Shown here: in pieces, positions 45,688 to 59,600 of the stretch
How the letters are laid out: every line of letters begins with the position of its first letter
Numbering within the stretch: the first letter of the stretch is position 1
DNA from: Acanthaster planci
Lineage: Eukaryota; Echinodermata; Asteroidea; Valvatida; Acanthasteridae
Direction: 5' to 3'
Assembly: GCF_001949145.1 (NCBI RefSeq)
Contig: NW_019091387.1
Location: 1,798,122 to 1,862,121 of the forward strand
DNA length: 64,000 nt
The notes under the pieces: generated by a model
Told to the model about the DNA's origin: nothing
Seen by the model: the letters and a program-made list of their open reading frames with translations, nothing else
Databases searched by the model: none
Program-made: the position numbers and the translations under genes

Positions 45688-46318
45688 TTCAGTTTTAGCA
45701 TCTCTCATCGCACCTCTTTCCTTTACATTCAGTTTTAGCATNNNNNNNNNNNNNNNNNNNNNNNNNNNNNNNNNNNNNNNNNNNNNNNNNNNNNNNNNNN
45801 NNNNNNNNNNNNNNNNNNNNNNNNNNNNNNNNNNNNNNNNNNNNNNNNNNNNNNNNNNNNNNNNNNNNNNNNNNNNNNNNNNNNNNNNNNNNNNNNNNNN
45901 NNNNNNNNNNNNNNNNNNNNNNNNNNNNNNNNNNNNNNNNNNNNNNNNNNNNNNNNNNNNNNNNNNNNNNNNNNNNNNNNNNNNNNNNNNNNNNNNNNNN
46001 NNNNNNNNNNNNNNNNNNNNNNNNNNNNNNNNNNNNNNNNNNNNNNNNNNNNNNNNNNNNNNNNNNNNNNNNNNNNNNNNNNNNNNNNNNNNNNNNNNNN
46101 NNNNNNNNNNNNNNNNNNNNNNNNNNNNNNNNNNNNNNNNNNNNNNNNNNNNNNNNNNNNNNNNNNNNNNNNNNNNNNNNNNNNNNNNNNNNNNNNNNNN
46201 NNNNNNNNNNNNNNNNNNNNNNNNNNNNNNNNNNNNNNNNNNNNNNNNNNNNNNNNNNNNNNNNNNNNNNNNNNNNNNNNNNNNNNNCCCTCATCGCACC
46301 TCTTTCCTTCACATTCAG
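45688..46318. repeat. 40-bp satellite spanning the second assembly gap
   Basis: TTCAGTTTTAGCAT at 45688 recurs at 45728 with CTCATCGCACCTCTTTCCTT between them. The right side of the gap resumes at 46288 with CCTCATCGCACCTCTTTCCT and ACATTCAGT. Both flanks are thus copies of the same unit of about 40 bp, so the gap is an unresolved tandem array. Confidence 0.85.
45743..46287. other. Assembly gap (545 N)
   Basis: Unsequenced. It lies within the 40-bp satellite. The true length is unknown, and ORFs drawn through it are artefacts. Confidence 0.95.
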
Positions 46319-46319
46319 T

Positions 46320-49300
46320 CATAACAAACAAAACTGGAAAATGGGCTGAGACATACATGTAAGCCCTGTAAATGTACATGTACTTGTTGCTAAAACTACA
46401 TGGGTATGGCAGGGTACATATAATATTCGTCTTCAAGTGTAATAATAATCTTCAAGTGTACGCAGTGCACAAACGAGGGTCGCTAATATATCTTAACTTT
46501 CCCAAGTCCTCAAAATTACCGATTTGGGCGGGCTGGATGAGGGTCCTGGTTGGATGGGCCATGCAGCATGAAATAAATTAAACAACACAATGATAAAACA
46601 GACAAAAACAAACAGAGGCATGACACGATTTGTGAGGTCTGAATGGTACTTACGGTACATTTCTGAGTCTATTGGACCCCTCTGGACTGGTGTCCTTAAT
46701 TTTCAACATGTGAGTAGAGTGAATGTAAGCTGGGCTAGGCTGTGCTCAGGCACAGTACAGCGTCAAATGACTTACTTATTTATCAAATGACTGACTTATT
46801 CTTCAAATGACTGACTTATTCTTCAAATGTTGAAGCCGCGCAGAGTACTGGTATATAAGCCACAGGGACATTTTTCATTGTGAGAATCAAAATATAAGCT
46901 GCCACCTACATTCGAACATTACGGTAATACCCAAGGTAGTTAACCCATCCAATTGGTCAAGAGTCCATCACATGGTCAGCTTAAAACACTATATAATAAA
47001 CCAGCCGGCAATAAAAGTGGTCCCTCAACAAAATACATGTACTTCTATGCTACAATGCATTGGTGCTTTTGGGTGACATCACTAATATACTAATTTTAAT
47101 CAAAGAAGCTAAATTCTTCCTCCAGAATTGGGTTGGTTTTGAAGCCTAGGGAATTTAAAGTAAGACTTAATTACTATATTTGAAACCAAATGAATTCTAA
47201 TGTCAAACTGTCAACTAAAAGCAGTAACCTCAAAATTCTTGGTCAAGACTGACAAGTTGAAAAGAAGTACGAGTGCACACATGTGCATGTACCAACATAT
47301 CAATGGCTGTTAAATGTCAGTACCTCCTGGTGGAAAAAAAGGACCTGAATAATCAAAGAAAGTCATGCTAACATTCATAACTGTCAGGTCAAATTTGACT
47401 GCATATACATGTACCTGTATGAGTTTTGTTTTTGTTGTCATTGAGAAATATAACTTTAGGCATTAACGAATTTCAAACTGTGTTTTCTTGTCCTTACTCA
47501 ACATCCCTCTAGATAACCGATGACAATAATTGCCATTTTAGTGTGGTTAAAATAAGTGAAAATAATGAAATAATTTCATTGTGTAGGCTGATAGAGTTAA
47601 CACAAGTCATTGAAAGTGGCCCATGAACATGGATAGGAAAAGAACAAACAAAAGTTAAGTCTGTTTGAATGCATAATCTCATGTGTACACCAGGTAAATG
47701 CCCAAGCTAGCCCTGTTGAAGAACATCCCATCAGTCTACCTCTTCCTTGTCAGTGAAGGTGCATTTCAAATTAGGCAAGAGAGGAGAGTGCCCCCAAATA
47801 AATTTATTACTTGATACTGATTTTAAAAAGTCACTAAGTCTAAGAGACCTGTGTGGGGAGCTAACAAGGTTTTGCTACATTAATATTTCCTGTTTGAAAC
47901 AGGAGTACAGCGTACAGGATATCATACCACGGTATACCACTTGATATTTGACCTACATTGCAAACTTGTTGAAAGATCAAAGAGTTGAACTCAAAAGGCA
48001 TAGGCATTGTTCAATGTTACCAATTATTACCTCATTAATGTGGGGGGGGATAAATTGCTATATTCAATAGATGATCTTTTTTGTTCATCCAAAAATATTT
48101 GGTCAACAATATATTGTAAACAGGCAGTTTTTATGGTGCTATGTATATGATCATTCTGATGTACATGTATCATTTGTATGTGTGTATACATGTATGTATA
48201 ATCCTCTTGATACTTGAAAGAAGTATTCAACTGTAAGGCTGTGCCAAATATCAGAATATCTGAATATTTTTTTTGAATGTTCGGATGCAGAATGCATGAA
48301 AAAAGAAGGGAGAAAATTTGGAAATCACATTGTAAAATCTGTTTGACAATAAAACTGCTACTTTTTATGTATACTGGGCATGCATAAAACATGCAGTTTG
48401 CTATTGATACCCAGTGAGAAAGTGTCATACATGCGACTGTTCACTGTCAAATTTCAGTGATGTCACATTCAGTAGTCACAACTGACAGAGTTAACTGAAA
48501 GGGCTAGTGCAGTCTGCCTTGTCATTTTGGCACTGTACATTAAATACCATGATCATCATCATAGCAAACATGATATATTGAGTATTGAAATTAACACTTC
48601 CCTAATGAACCTTCCTTTCCAAAGTCTCCTCCATAGATAAATTATTTAATGGGTTTAGCCAGACTTATCAACTCTTGTATAGATTGGCTACCACAACACA
48701 TGCTCAATCAAGCATTTGCCATTATCGTTCTGTGCAACAGCTGGCTCAGCACCAATAATTCATATCAAATTTAAAACTGCTTGATACATACATTGAGCGT
48801 TTACAAAAAAGTTCCAGGGACTACTTAAAGGGATTTTTTTTTTACAAAACATTATTTTGTGAAGATGAAAAATTCTTTTTGGCAATATAATGATGAAACC
48901 GTTACCAATTGCATGTGCAATCCTGAAATTTGGAATTATATCCACCCTGACTGTCACAAACTAATTGACACTATTTGTGTTTTTCTGAAACCATCACTGA
49001 AAGCCTTTCTGGACTGCAGCACAAAGCATCTTGCATTAAAAATTTCTGTGACTCCAATGGGTCACAAATAATTTTGTTGTACAAAAAATTAAGTAATTCT
49101 TAAGTAATTACTAGAACATTTGTTTGTAAATGCTCAATATTTGTGTCATGCATATTCAAATTCGATACAAATTACACAGGTAAGCCATGCAAACTGAATT
49201 TACTTTGCCCATGAAGTTCACAAAGGGATGATTATTTGTGCCAAAAAGTAATTAAAATGCTTTCATGGGTTCTCTAGTTTCAACTTTTTACAGATCAAGG

Positions 49301-50355
49301 ACCAAGCTGGCATTATGATACATAAGCCCCTTCATCAAAAAAAAACCTTTTGAGCTTAAGACTTTTAAGGACCCCTCCTTTTCAACTTCCAAAAGTAACA
49401 TTCTGTAAGACTCACAATAGAGTCAAAAGTGAGTACTGAGTGAGTGTGCCAGTTTGGTATTTCAAAAAGGCAAGGTCATTCAAAAACAAAGCCCTAAAAT
49501 GCCAGTTGGTGTATGGCCATGTTGATAAGGCGGACCTTACATGTGCTTATTGCTGTTCCCAAATGATCTTTGACACACTTCATTTTTACCATGAACTGTT
49601 GGAACATCAAACTATGAAGTACATGTTTATTTCAAAACTAACAGGCTAACAGCAACCAAGAAAGACTTCTACTCAGTGGATGTGTAGACATTAAAGCTTT
49701 AACAGTCAGTGCCAGTCCAGGGTAATTTTCTCAGTAAATAATGATTGCTTTCAGTTAATGCTATTACACAGATTAAAGTTACAAATTCTCCAACTCCTCT
49801 AAATCTAAGAGGATACAATGCTGCTCTCGAAAAGGTAGATATGGATGAGTATGCACTGTAAGACAAAAGAAAAAAATGAAAAATAAGCCAAAAGGATAAA
49901 AGGAATTGAACACTCATTTTACAAAAAAATACATTTTATTCCTTAGACTGCAACATATCGTTCATATACATGTATTGTGGTTATCCCAAGAGAACATTCT
50001 AACCATTTTGACTCACATTGTACAAGAAAGCACAACTCTAACATTTCTAACTAGATTATGAACTTAATTTAAACTACAGACTCTTACTTTGTGAATATTC
50101 ATGTATACGTGTACATATCATTAAATCAAAAGTAACTATTTTCAACCCTAAGTCTGAATACCAGGAACCAAAATTAAACAATCACGGTGATGTAACACCA
50201 GAGGGACTCACAGCACCTGAGGCACACAATCTAGTTTGGCAGGATTTCATGGTTCAAGAAACTTGTCTGTATTCAAATCACTTTTTTATTATTATTCTGT
50301 GAATGAATTGCATGTAAAGGACTGATAATCATTATTTTATTTTACTTTATTTAAT
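46320..50355. other. Interval with no supported gene
   Basis: AT-rich. It includes a three-copy 20-bp repeat at 46763-46830 (listed) and many TACATGTA motifs. The longest frame, 48428-48027 on minus, has random composition. The frame at 49917-49699 on minus is preceded by a good T-rich tract and CAG, but its peptide is not recognisable. Confidence 0.45.
46763..46830. repeat. 20-bp tandem repeat, three copies
   Basis: TCAAATGACTGACTTATTCT in two exact copies, preceded by one variant copy (TCAAATGACTTACTTATTTA) and followed by a partial unit. Confidence 0.9.
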
Positions 50356-50359
50356 ATTT

Positions 50360-50640
50360 CCAAATAGGTCACTTGGGAGACATTTTGTGTTAAATTTTTC
50401 AACATTCGGGAGACATCGGTCATTATTGAGACATTTCAACGTCTCCCTAATGCTCCAACTTCCAAAAGGAGGAGAATTTTTTGGTCCACATTTTGAGAGA
50501 TGATAGATTAGGGTCTGAAAGGAAAACATGCAAAGTTTGGTTAAGATCGGATTAGGGAATATTGAATTATGCGACGGTAACATTTGAAAAATTTTGTGCA
50601 CATTCCTATGGGAATGTCTCCCAAGTGACCCATTTTTGGT
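50360..50640. mobile_element. MITE with GGTCACTTGGGAGACATT termini
   Basis: Left CCAAATAGGTCACTTGGGAG ACATT and right-end complement CCAAAAATGGGTCACTTGGG AGACATT form inverted termini of about 27 bp around a 281-bp unit with no coding capacity. AAATTTTTCAA also recurs inverted just inside each end. An ACTTTATT match lies further out on both sides, so the true borders may be wider (about 50335-50690). No target duplication could be fixed. Superfamily unknown. Confidence 0.75.
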
Positions 50641-50699
50641 ACTCTGAAAATGTCCAATTATGGGTTGGAATAAAGTAAAGTATCAGTGTACATCTACGT

Positions 50700-53600
50700 G
50701 TACCTTTTATCTAAAAGTACACATGTACATGTATTCTATTAGGATTAGAAATGTTGGTCATTGTGAGGTGAAACCAAAACCAGTACATAAAATGTTCTTG
50801 CTGAAGTGAATTAGTTTTAATCAAGCCTGAGTCACTACTCTATAAATTACAAGGGAGCTGGATCACAAACAAACCTGTTGTAACATGACTGCTTTTTGCA
50901 CTCATTAAAGCCAGGTAAAATACCATTACTTGAACTTCATATGTACATATGGCACATAAAATTAACACACGTACGGTACATATGGTTGAAGATATTTTTC
51001 ACTAATTGATTATTAGGTATGAGTTTCTTGCTCACAATCTCCTGTGCACTCCAAGTTTTTAAACCCTAGAGTCTTAGAGTCCGGTACCCTTGGTACCTGT
51101 ATCTCTGAAGGAACAGTCCTCTCTGCGGGTACATGCAGGTGCTCTACTGCATGCATTTCACCTGGGCTTAGACAACATTTAATGTGGTCTGTGATTTCAA
51201 TCAAATTATGGTACTTGATTTGTAATTCTCAATTTAAATTCAAATTTCTTTAATTTTGCGAAAGAAATTCATAAAAAAAAATTAACACAAATACAGATAA
51301 TTAGCTTGTTTTGGCAAATAATTGCACCAATTTGTCTCTGATTTTCATAAAAATTTTAAACTCTGATTTTAGTTAAAAAAACAAAACAAAACAAAACTGA
51401 TTTCAATTTTCAAAAATTGCAAGCACTGATGTCATCCCCACTATATATGCACCTGCCCATCAGTTTTGGCTGACCTGTCTCAGAAAAATGCATGCTACCC
51501 AAGAATGGAATGTTCAATTTTCAGAGATTTGCTGTCAAAATGACCGCAAAGAGTTCCTCTGAAAACTCCCAAAGGCTCAATTTCAGAAAATAATGCAATG
51601 CAATGACAACCCCCAAAAATGTTGAAGACAGATGGATTTTTCCCCTCCGCCTCTTTAAGGGTTAAACAGTTTAGGAGAGCAGCTGCACAGAATGTCTGGA
51701 TGGTAAAATTTAGAAAGACAAAAGAAAGAATGAAAGAAAGAAACAAACAAACGTTTTTTTAATAATTTTAAAGAGTGACTGACTGGACTGTGTCCAATCA
51801 CTAAATGATACAACAATAAAGCATTTCTGACCAAATTTGTTTATTCCTTTTAACATATCCTTCAATAATTTTTTCCATGCATGGTCCATACACATCTGCT
51901 TTCTTTGGTGAAAAGTGATGCCAAATGTCAGATGTCCCACAGTTTCAAAACTTTCCTTGGAATTTTAATTTCCCACATAAAGTTTGGGAAACAGTAAGGA
52001 AAAGAAATATTGAAAATATAGTTGTTTGTGCATGGGCAAGAGAGATTCATGAATGTTATTTACATGTATGTAACAGTACTTGTGTGAAAGAACTACAGCA
52101 CACTTCTAGTGAGCATATTGATGTTTCAATGTGCTTTACTTACATCCAACCCTGAACAAAACTGTTTAAAACTGAACCCATACTAGACCTTGGAGTCTAC
52201 TTGCAGCACCACAAAAATTGTTACATTCAATATGGATGTGGACAGTGAGATAGTTGGACAGGTGGAAGTTGATATTACATAGGCTCTTATTTGCTTAGCT
52301 ACTCAACAAAAAGTAGCTTTTTGCTATACATTAAATACTTACTATATTAAATATATTCTCTCTACTCCTTGAATACAAACAAAACCATAATGCATGGCAT
52401 GCATGTTGTCATACAATTTAGACAAGCTGTAAAAAATCCCTGGTAGTTCTTCCCCAAAAGTGAACAAGATGAACATGATCATGAAGAGTTAAATAACTAC
52501 AGAATTATGCCTGTAGTCATGTCAGTATACCTTCCATTAAACACAGAAAAAAGGAACAGATTTCCCAAAATAATGACAGAGTTTTGGGTGAAGCCCTTTG
52601 GGACAAATAATCATAGAAGGAAAAGAGGATAAATAAGTGTAATCCTGTGCACTACAGGTTCTGTTAAGTATTTTAAGCAGCCTAGTCATCACATAAAAGA
52701 ACGACCCTCCCAACCGGAAGTAACTCTCAGACAGTATTAACTATAAGCCCTCTGTGTGCAGACAACAAAGTAGCAATAAGGTATGACCACACAGGACTTC
52801 TCTTCGGCAAGTGCTTTCAGGCTCCACCCTATTTCTTCTCGTTCAGGGGTTATGGAGGAGTACATCTCCCACTCTGAATGTATCACAGCATCATCATTTA
52901 ACATTAAGTCCCTTTTGCAAGTTCCAAAATGTCAACTATTTGGCATAGGACAGACTGCCACAATGTTGATTCATATTTTTTTTTTCAAATTGACCTTAAA
53001 AAAACAAAGGAACTACTGTTATGTTTTGTAAAATAAGTGATAAGGTGCTCTATTTTCATGCATTGTTGTAAGATGTTCCTCCATGTGAGCCCTCATACTA
53101 GTGTTTTTTTGGCCATTTGTTTGCACTCATGGGCAAAATTGATTATGTTTTTCTGTTCAATTCAATCAGAATTCAGAAACCTAATACCTAAATCAAGGAG
53201 AGGCAAGAAACATGTATTCTATCTGCTGCCCTCTGTAGAGTTGTTTTGTGCAACATTTTCACATCAGGAGACACGACTTTTCAAGTCACTGCATCATCCC
53301 AAATAAATAAATAAAAACTTCACATATCTGACCCATAAAACTGTGTTACCCTCCCATCATATACATGCATAATTTACATAAACTTGTCATGCTGGCAATA
53401 AACAACACCAGACCAGATCTTGCAGTGTATAGTTGAAGCGAACGTTGTTGATTTTTTGCATCCTTGATTTCCAGTTAAGTATTATGATTATGAGACACCT
53501 CCCTAAACTTAAGAAATGAACAGAGTACCAGTACAATATAGCACCAAATATGGAACTGTGTTTAGGTCTACAAAAAATCTAATAGAGAAAAACTTTCTGA

Positions 53601-56600
53601 CATGATACACATGCAAAACAGCCCATGCGTTTCTATGCACCTTACCACAAGTTAAACTTACTCAACACCCATGGTGGTTCCTCAATATAAACTTCTTGTG
53701 ATAGATTTATACCATCAAATAGTTAGTAATAAGAAGGGTTTTTTCAAATATATCAACACAAACAAATCAACACAAACCTTATCTAAGACAGCAACAACGG
53801 TAAAATGTAAGTAACAGACCAATTTATACGTAAGAGTAGGAGAGAAATATGTACAAAAGCTATGTTTTAACATAACTGGAGAAAGATTCATATTTTTTGG
53901 ATAAATAAAATTCCCATTCTATGCTTTACATGTATAAAAGAACAAGAGCCAGTCATTCCCTGACCGTCCCATTGCTTCTGCATGCCCTGTACCCTCCATC
54001 AAGCTTCAGCCATTGCATTTTAGCTGCCACTCGAGTAATAACCATGCTAGAATGATAAAAATGCTTTAATTGAGAGCATCAGTGAAGCTTATCTCCACCA
54101 TTCATCCCTCATCCTTCTCCAAGGACATAAAGTCAGAATGGAGTTGGATCTGTGGGGGAGGCAAAAAACCCAAACCCTCTACACAAAAGATCGAGTCAGA
54201 TCAGTTAATGAAACATTTGGACAACAGGACAATGAGAGTGGCTTTATTGAGTAGAATGATACTGCTGCCATCATTCAAGAAAGTACAGCAGTTGGAGTGG
54301 TATGTGTATATTAAGGATTAGGAAAAGAAATGGCGAAAAAAAAAGACGGAAAGATTTTTGTTGGGGGGTAACATGTCCATCTCAGGATAGCTAAGGCTGT
54401 GTGATAGGAGGCGGTCTGAAAAGAAATGGGTTGACGGGTGATACCATGGTTACTAACAATACTGAGACAGTGGATGACAAAACAGAAGCACTGTGGTGGT
54501 AAAACGGATTAAAAGATGGGCTCACGGGATATCGGCATGTGTCAAAGCAACTCTTGTTGAGACTAGAAGGGAGCACACAAATAAAAGCCAGTCAAAATCT
54601 CCTTGTACTCCTGTTTTCAACCAGTTTCTGATTTAAATTTTATTGGTGCAATAAAAAACAGCTTATGCATATACATTCTGACTAATTTTTCCCACAATGA
54701 AATGGAATGTTTAAAAAACCCAAGTGCATGCCAACTTGTTCGATCCTGATTGTACACGGCTGCCTCATATCTAATAACAGAATGAAACGACTGTCAACAT
54801 TTCACTTGGAACGCCAGAAATATCTCTTACAATACAGATCTAAAACGCCAGAAGGCTTGGTCAGTGAAAGTAAACTGTAAGCAACAACATGGCAGTATGT
54901 TTCTTCACCACCTCGTAAATTTGTTTCAGGACCTTCTGCTCCCTGCAAATGTGGCCCATTTCTATCTACATTTTCTGCTTTGAAATTTACGGAGTTTTAT
55001 AAGGGCCCTTTGCCAAAGCATACACCAGGGCCAAGATACCAATGGTGCCATCAATATTCTTTTGCTTCTCCTAAATCATAATTCTCTCTAGGGCTGTCTC
55101 TTTGTTTGCATCTGCAACTGGTAGGCTCACAAATCACACCACAGACCCAGAGAAGAATAAGGTTTAACATTTAAATTTCCGGAGAGTTAAATCAGATGAA
55201 AATAGAAGTTGAAGGAGATAAATGATATTATAGATCAAGTTGATTCTGACACTCATGTCAATATACCATTTAAAAACACAACCTGTGGCACAAGCACATC
55301 GAAATCAGGAACAAGTCTTCAATTGATTTTTTGAGATATGTACATGGTCAGAAAAAGAATTTCATAAGCTTTCAAATGGTACATATCACAAGTGTGTTGA
55401 TGGTAAACTTTCATACAAACACTTCCAAAATATACAGCAACTGCCACATGGATTTTTTCAACATTTTTACCCACATCCCCACTTTACTCGGCCATCATAA
55501 AATGGCCTCAGTGACTTATTCCTGATTATGATGTACCGGTCACAACTACTAAAAGAGGTTTTTTTCACAATAAAAGCATATTCTAAATTTACAATCTATA
55601 TCAAAATCAATGAGTTTAGGCTGAAATTATTAAAGATGTAAAAACTAATTCTGTACCATTCAAACTCCTTAGTTGAAATACATGCACTTTCCAAAAATGT
55701 ATGTTTAATGAGTGTTTCTTTTAATTAAAAATTGGTCTTGTCTAAAGGACAATTTATTGCCAGCTTTTGTAGAACAGACCTTCTGCATTAAGATTTCGTG
55801 ACTTGAAAACATTTTGAAATCTACCGTTGTTACTGTAAACATTATTTTTCTCTTTTACAATGTTAATAATATCAAACAATTCACAATCACACCATCTTTT
55901 CATGAGAGACCATAAGATATGCTTTTCAAAGCCAAATCCACTTCAAATGGGAATAAGTCTAGTGAGTTTAAGCTGATTTGATTGTCCTTGCATGTTTTTG
56001 CTGGGTGTTGATAATGATGATCTTGATCTTGCAGGAACACCTTTTTTGTTTAATTATCAAGATATTCGTTTTAGCAATCTGGAATATTTCATAGATTGAA
56101 GGGTTTCATGAGCAATTGAAATTTATGTCTACTGGAACTTGCATTGAGTTACTCTACAATGTTACCAAAAGGTTCATTAACTTGATCATATTTTAGATCT
56201 TTTTAGAAAACTGTCCACAGCTGGGGATCTCAACAACATCTGACAACGGTCAATTAAAGAGGCAGTAAGTAAGAAACCTTCAAACACTTTACTGCTTACA
56301 AAGCAAATCAATTGTTTACACAACCCAAAAAGTAGTGAAGAATGCAGGCAAATCTTTCCAAGGTTTCGAGTGAATTTGCCACCCATCCTGACCCCAACTC
56401 AACCCAGTTTCTCTCAAGAAGTCCTGGTGGGCCATCCAGCACCTTGTTTCCGGCAGCCCCACAGTGGCTAAGATCTAAGGTTTTTCCCTAAAGATGATAA
56501 ACATTCCTGCCTCACCCTCAAAAAGCATATGGACCGCAGTACAGCAGGGAACTACTTGCTAGCAGATAACCCTGTCATCACTCTACTGCACTTGGGTGTA

Positions 56601-59600
56601 AACACAAAAAAGAAGGCATGATCAAAAACAGACTAAATAGATTCTGTCCAATATTGGCTCCGGGTGAGAACAGGAACATCAATCAAAGACCACAGACACA
56701 GCTATAAAGTGCATTCGCCAGACACAAGCTGTGCAGATTCAGTCTTCATTTGTGAAAGGGGGAGATACCAGCTCTCAGCAACACAATATAAGAGTAACTT
56801 CTAATGATAAAATAGGTTTAACTTAGAGGTGGTCATCAATATAACCTGCCCCCGTGTGCCTTTCTCAACATGAAATATGTGACCGACTCTAGAAAAATGG
56901 GTACAAAGTAGCAAGATTCCGATTTCAGTTAAGAGTTTTTTTATATGGCTGGATTCTGTTCATCAAAAGCTACAATTTGATATATGAATGACCCCTATAG
57001 TGTGCTGCATTCCAGAGATAGAAAGACATTTGCATATCCGCCTTTTTGGCTTCAAGAAAAGCCATTTCTGAGAAAAAGCTCATAAAGTGTAGCACTTGGA
57101 AACACAACGCTATGTAGGATTTCTTACTGAATAATCAATGTTTCAGGTTTATTCATCAGTATCCATGTTTGTAGTCACAAATTCTAAAAATATTAATATT
57201 ATAGAATATTATACAAATATTATATTAAAGGAAAAAAACACAAAATCACTTTTTTGGACACATTTTGATTTTGCCCTGTTCAAATAGAACAAGCCATTAT
57301 GTGTTTTGGCATTGCGCAACTTAATATACCCTTTCTTGCAGAGCGGGTCACATACATGTACATCCAAGCTCATTTGCTTTTTGTGACATACTGAAGAGAG
57401 GAAGTCAGATTTGCACTTGGGTATTATTTCAGCTTCCACTCTGTTCCAGATAATGAGACAAGTCTTTTGAACTAGCTGTAATAACCTTTTTTTGGAACAG
57501 TTTGCTTATATCATGTGACAAATTGATTCTTCCTTGGTCTACTTTATTAATGATCATTGCAAAGCAGTATTACAAATTACAGTACTTGATCATTAGTGTC
57601 AAAAATCTGTTAGCACTGCGTTCCTCGGACCTGGCCAATGGCTGGCACTGAGGACAGTTTGTATCAACACTGGTGGCAAGATTTAAGACCTTGGCTTGGT
57701 GGGCTCCTTGTATACCCTTCAATCCTGCACCCAAGACATCCTGGAGTAACCACTTCCCGCTTCAACCCCAACCCCTGTTTACTGTGTATCCGTAATAGAC
57801 CTAGGAGTTGAGCACTATTTATTTGTTTGCCCTCAAAAAAGCAGATACAGTGATATGCACTATCCAATAATATCATATCCAGATATATTTGGATTCCAGG
57901 TCTGTGTGACCACAGGGCCAAACATACTGTTACTAATCTAATCCTGATGCCAGTCGCTAACATGTGATACTTTCAATGTTTTGCAATGGCCCAGTAAGTC
58001 ATTTATGTACCTTGTACAATTTACATTGGGTTAAATTAGAGCGTGATGAAAACATCTTGGATCTACACTGAAGTGATGGTATTCAGCATGTTGTTCAAGT
58101 TCATCATGTGCCTGCTGATGTTTGCCTATGCATGAATTTAATACTGAATGCACAATTCTTTTCAGGCTTGATAGACGTGTATTATGTGTGTATCATCAGA
58201 CCTCACTCAGCTCTCATCACTAGACAACTTCCATTGTTATACTGCAGACATAGATAGTGGATTTTTATTGGTCGCGAACTGATCACATGATAAGCCACAA
58301 ATGTACATGTATCATTTACAATCGAGCCACTGGCAATGTTGGTGGGCTACAAAACATGATGGACAACGGTGATCTTTCCCACTGTCAATGTGGCAAGTCC
58401 ACTGCATTGCAATCCTGTAACTTTGGGTGCAACTATGGATAGCCGCACTGGTACTACGCTTTGATCATTGTATTGTCTGTGTGGGGGCATTGTAGCATTG
58501 TGCGCGTTCGCAGGTGCTGGTATCTGACTATGACCTGCGTGCACCCAGCTATGCTCGCATAAACTCTAATTGCTGTTTCTGCTGCCACTCCAATGCTATA
58601 AAATGCCTATGTCATTGTCCCTTCAAGTTTGCTCTTCACTCTTGCAAATATTTTTCAATGGAATTTTCACTAAATAATTTTCACTAAAAAATAGTGCTTT
58701 ATGAATCCCAATTTGTCTTATTCCAAAAAAAGAAAACAAAAATGAAACACAGCTCAAAAAAGGGCACCGTAATCAATAATTTGCCTTGTAATGTAATTTA
58801 ATATCTAATTTGCTCTTCAAGAGTTTAAATTTATCTCAGTGTTTTTATTTAACTAGGAATTAAATAAGCGTCTCTTACGCATGAGACCATTCCAGTGTAA
58901 TCTACATGTATGACCATGGTATAACAAAATTGTTTTTCACCTCAACAGCCATTTGCCCCCTCAGGTGTACCAAACACCATGGACCCGTCACAGCAGACAA
59001 CAATTGTTAAATATTCCTGTACACAGCACATAACCAGTCAATCCTAAATCAATCTAGCATTTCACAAGGACTTCCCTGTTGATGACTACAAAAATTTCCT
59101 CTCTCCCAGTACTTCATATCTACATTGACTGCCACTCTTTTACATGTACAATAGAAAAGTCTGTACAGGTCTAGCTGACACTGACCTAGTTCATGCAGTT
59201 AAACTGCCTGAGTCTGGTAGAAGTGGGTGCCACCATTGCATCTTTCTCAACTGCTCATAAATTCTGGAACTCTAGAGGTGAAATGGCCTTGCAAAAGCTC
59301 TGCTGAATGACTCTACTGATTTGACAGTGCCAGACAGTATTTATGTCTGGCTGGTGTAGCGTGTATGTGCATATTTAGTGCTAGATTAAACATGAAAATG
59401 TTGTATGAAAGAGCATAATATACATATGTCACTCTTTCTCTTCCCTTGGATAATCCACTGGCCGATAATCCGAGGATCACAGATGAAAGTTTGATGGAGA
59501 GAAAGACTCTGTTGGTGACAGTGCTCGCCTTTTGTTGAGATCAATCCTTTTCAATGTGAGACGTAATGTACATGTGTGTTAATGCTTTCTGCTACTTCAA

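Noticed and set aside
45659-46436. ORFs of over 200 codons across the second gap
   Set aside because: Almost entirely N, with short satellite-derived ends.
48027-48428. 133-codon minus-strand ORF
   Set aside because: Composition looks random, with no motif and no conserved-looking splice context.
52783-53031. Plus-strand MTTQDF stretch as a MICU N-terminal exon
   Set aside because: Wrong strand for the gene, and the similarity ends after six residues.
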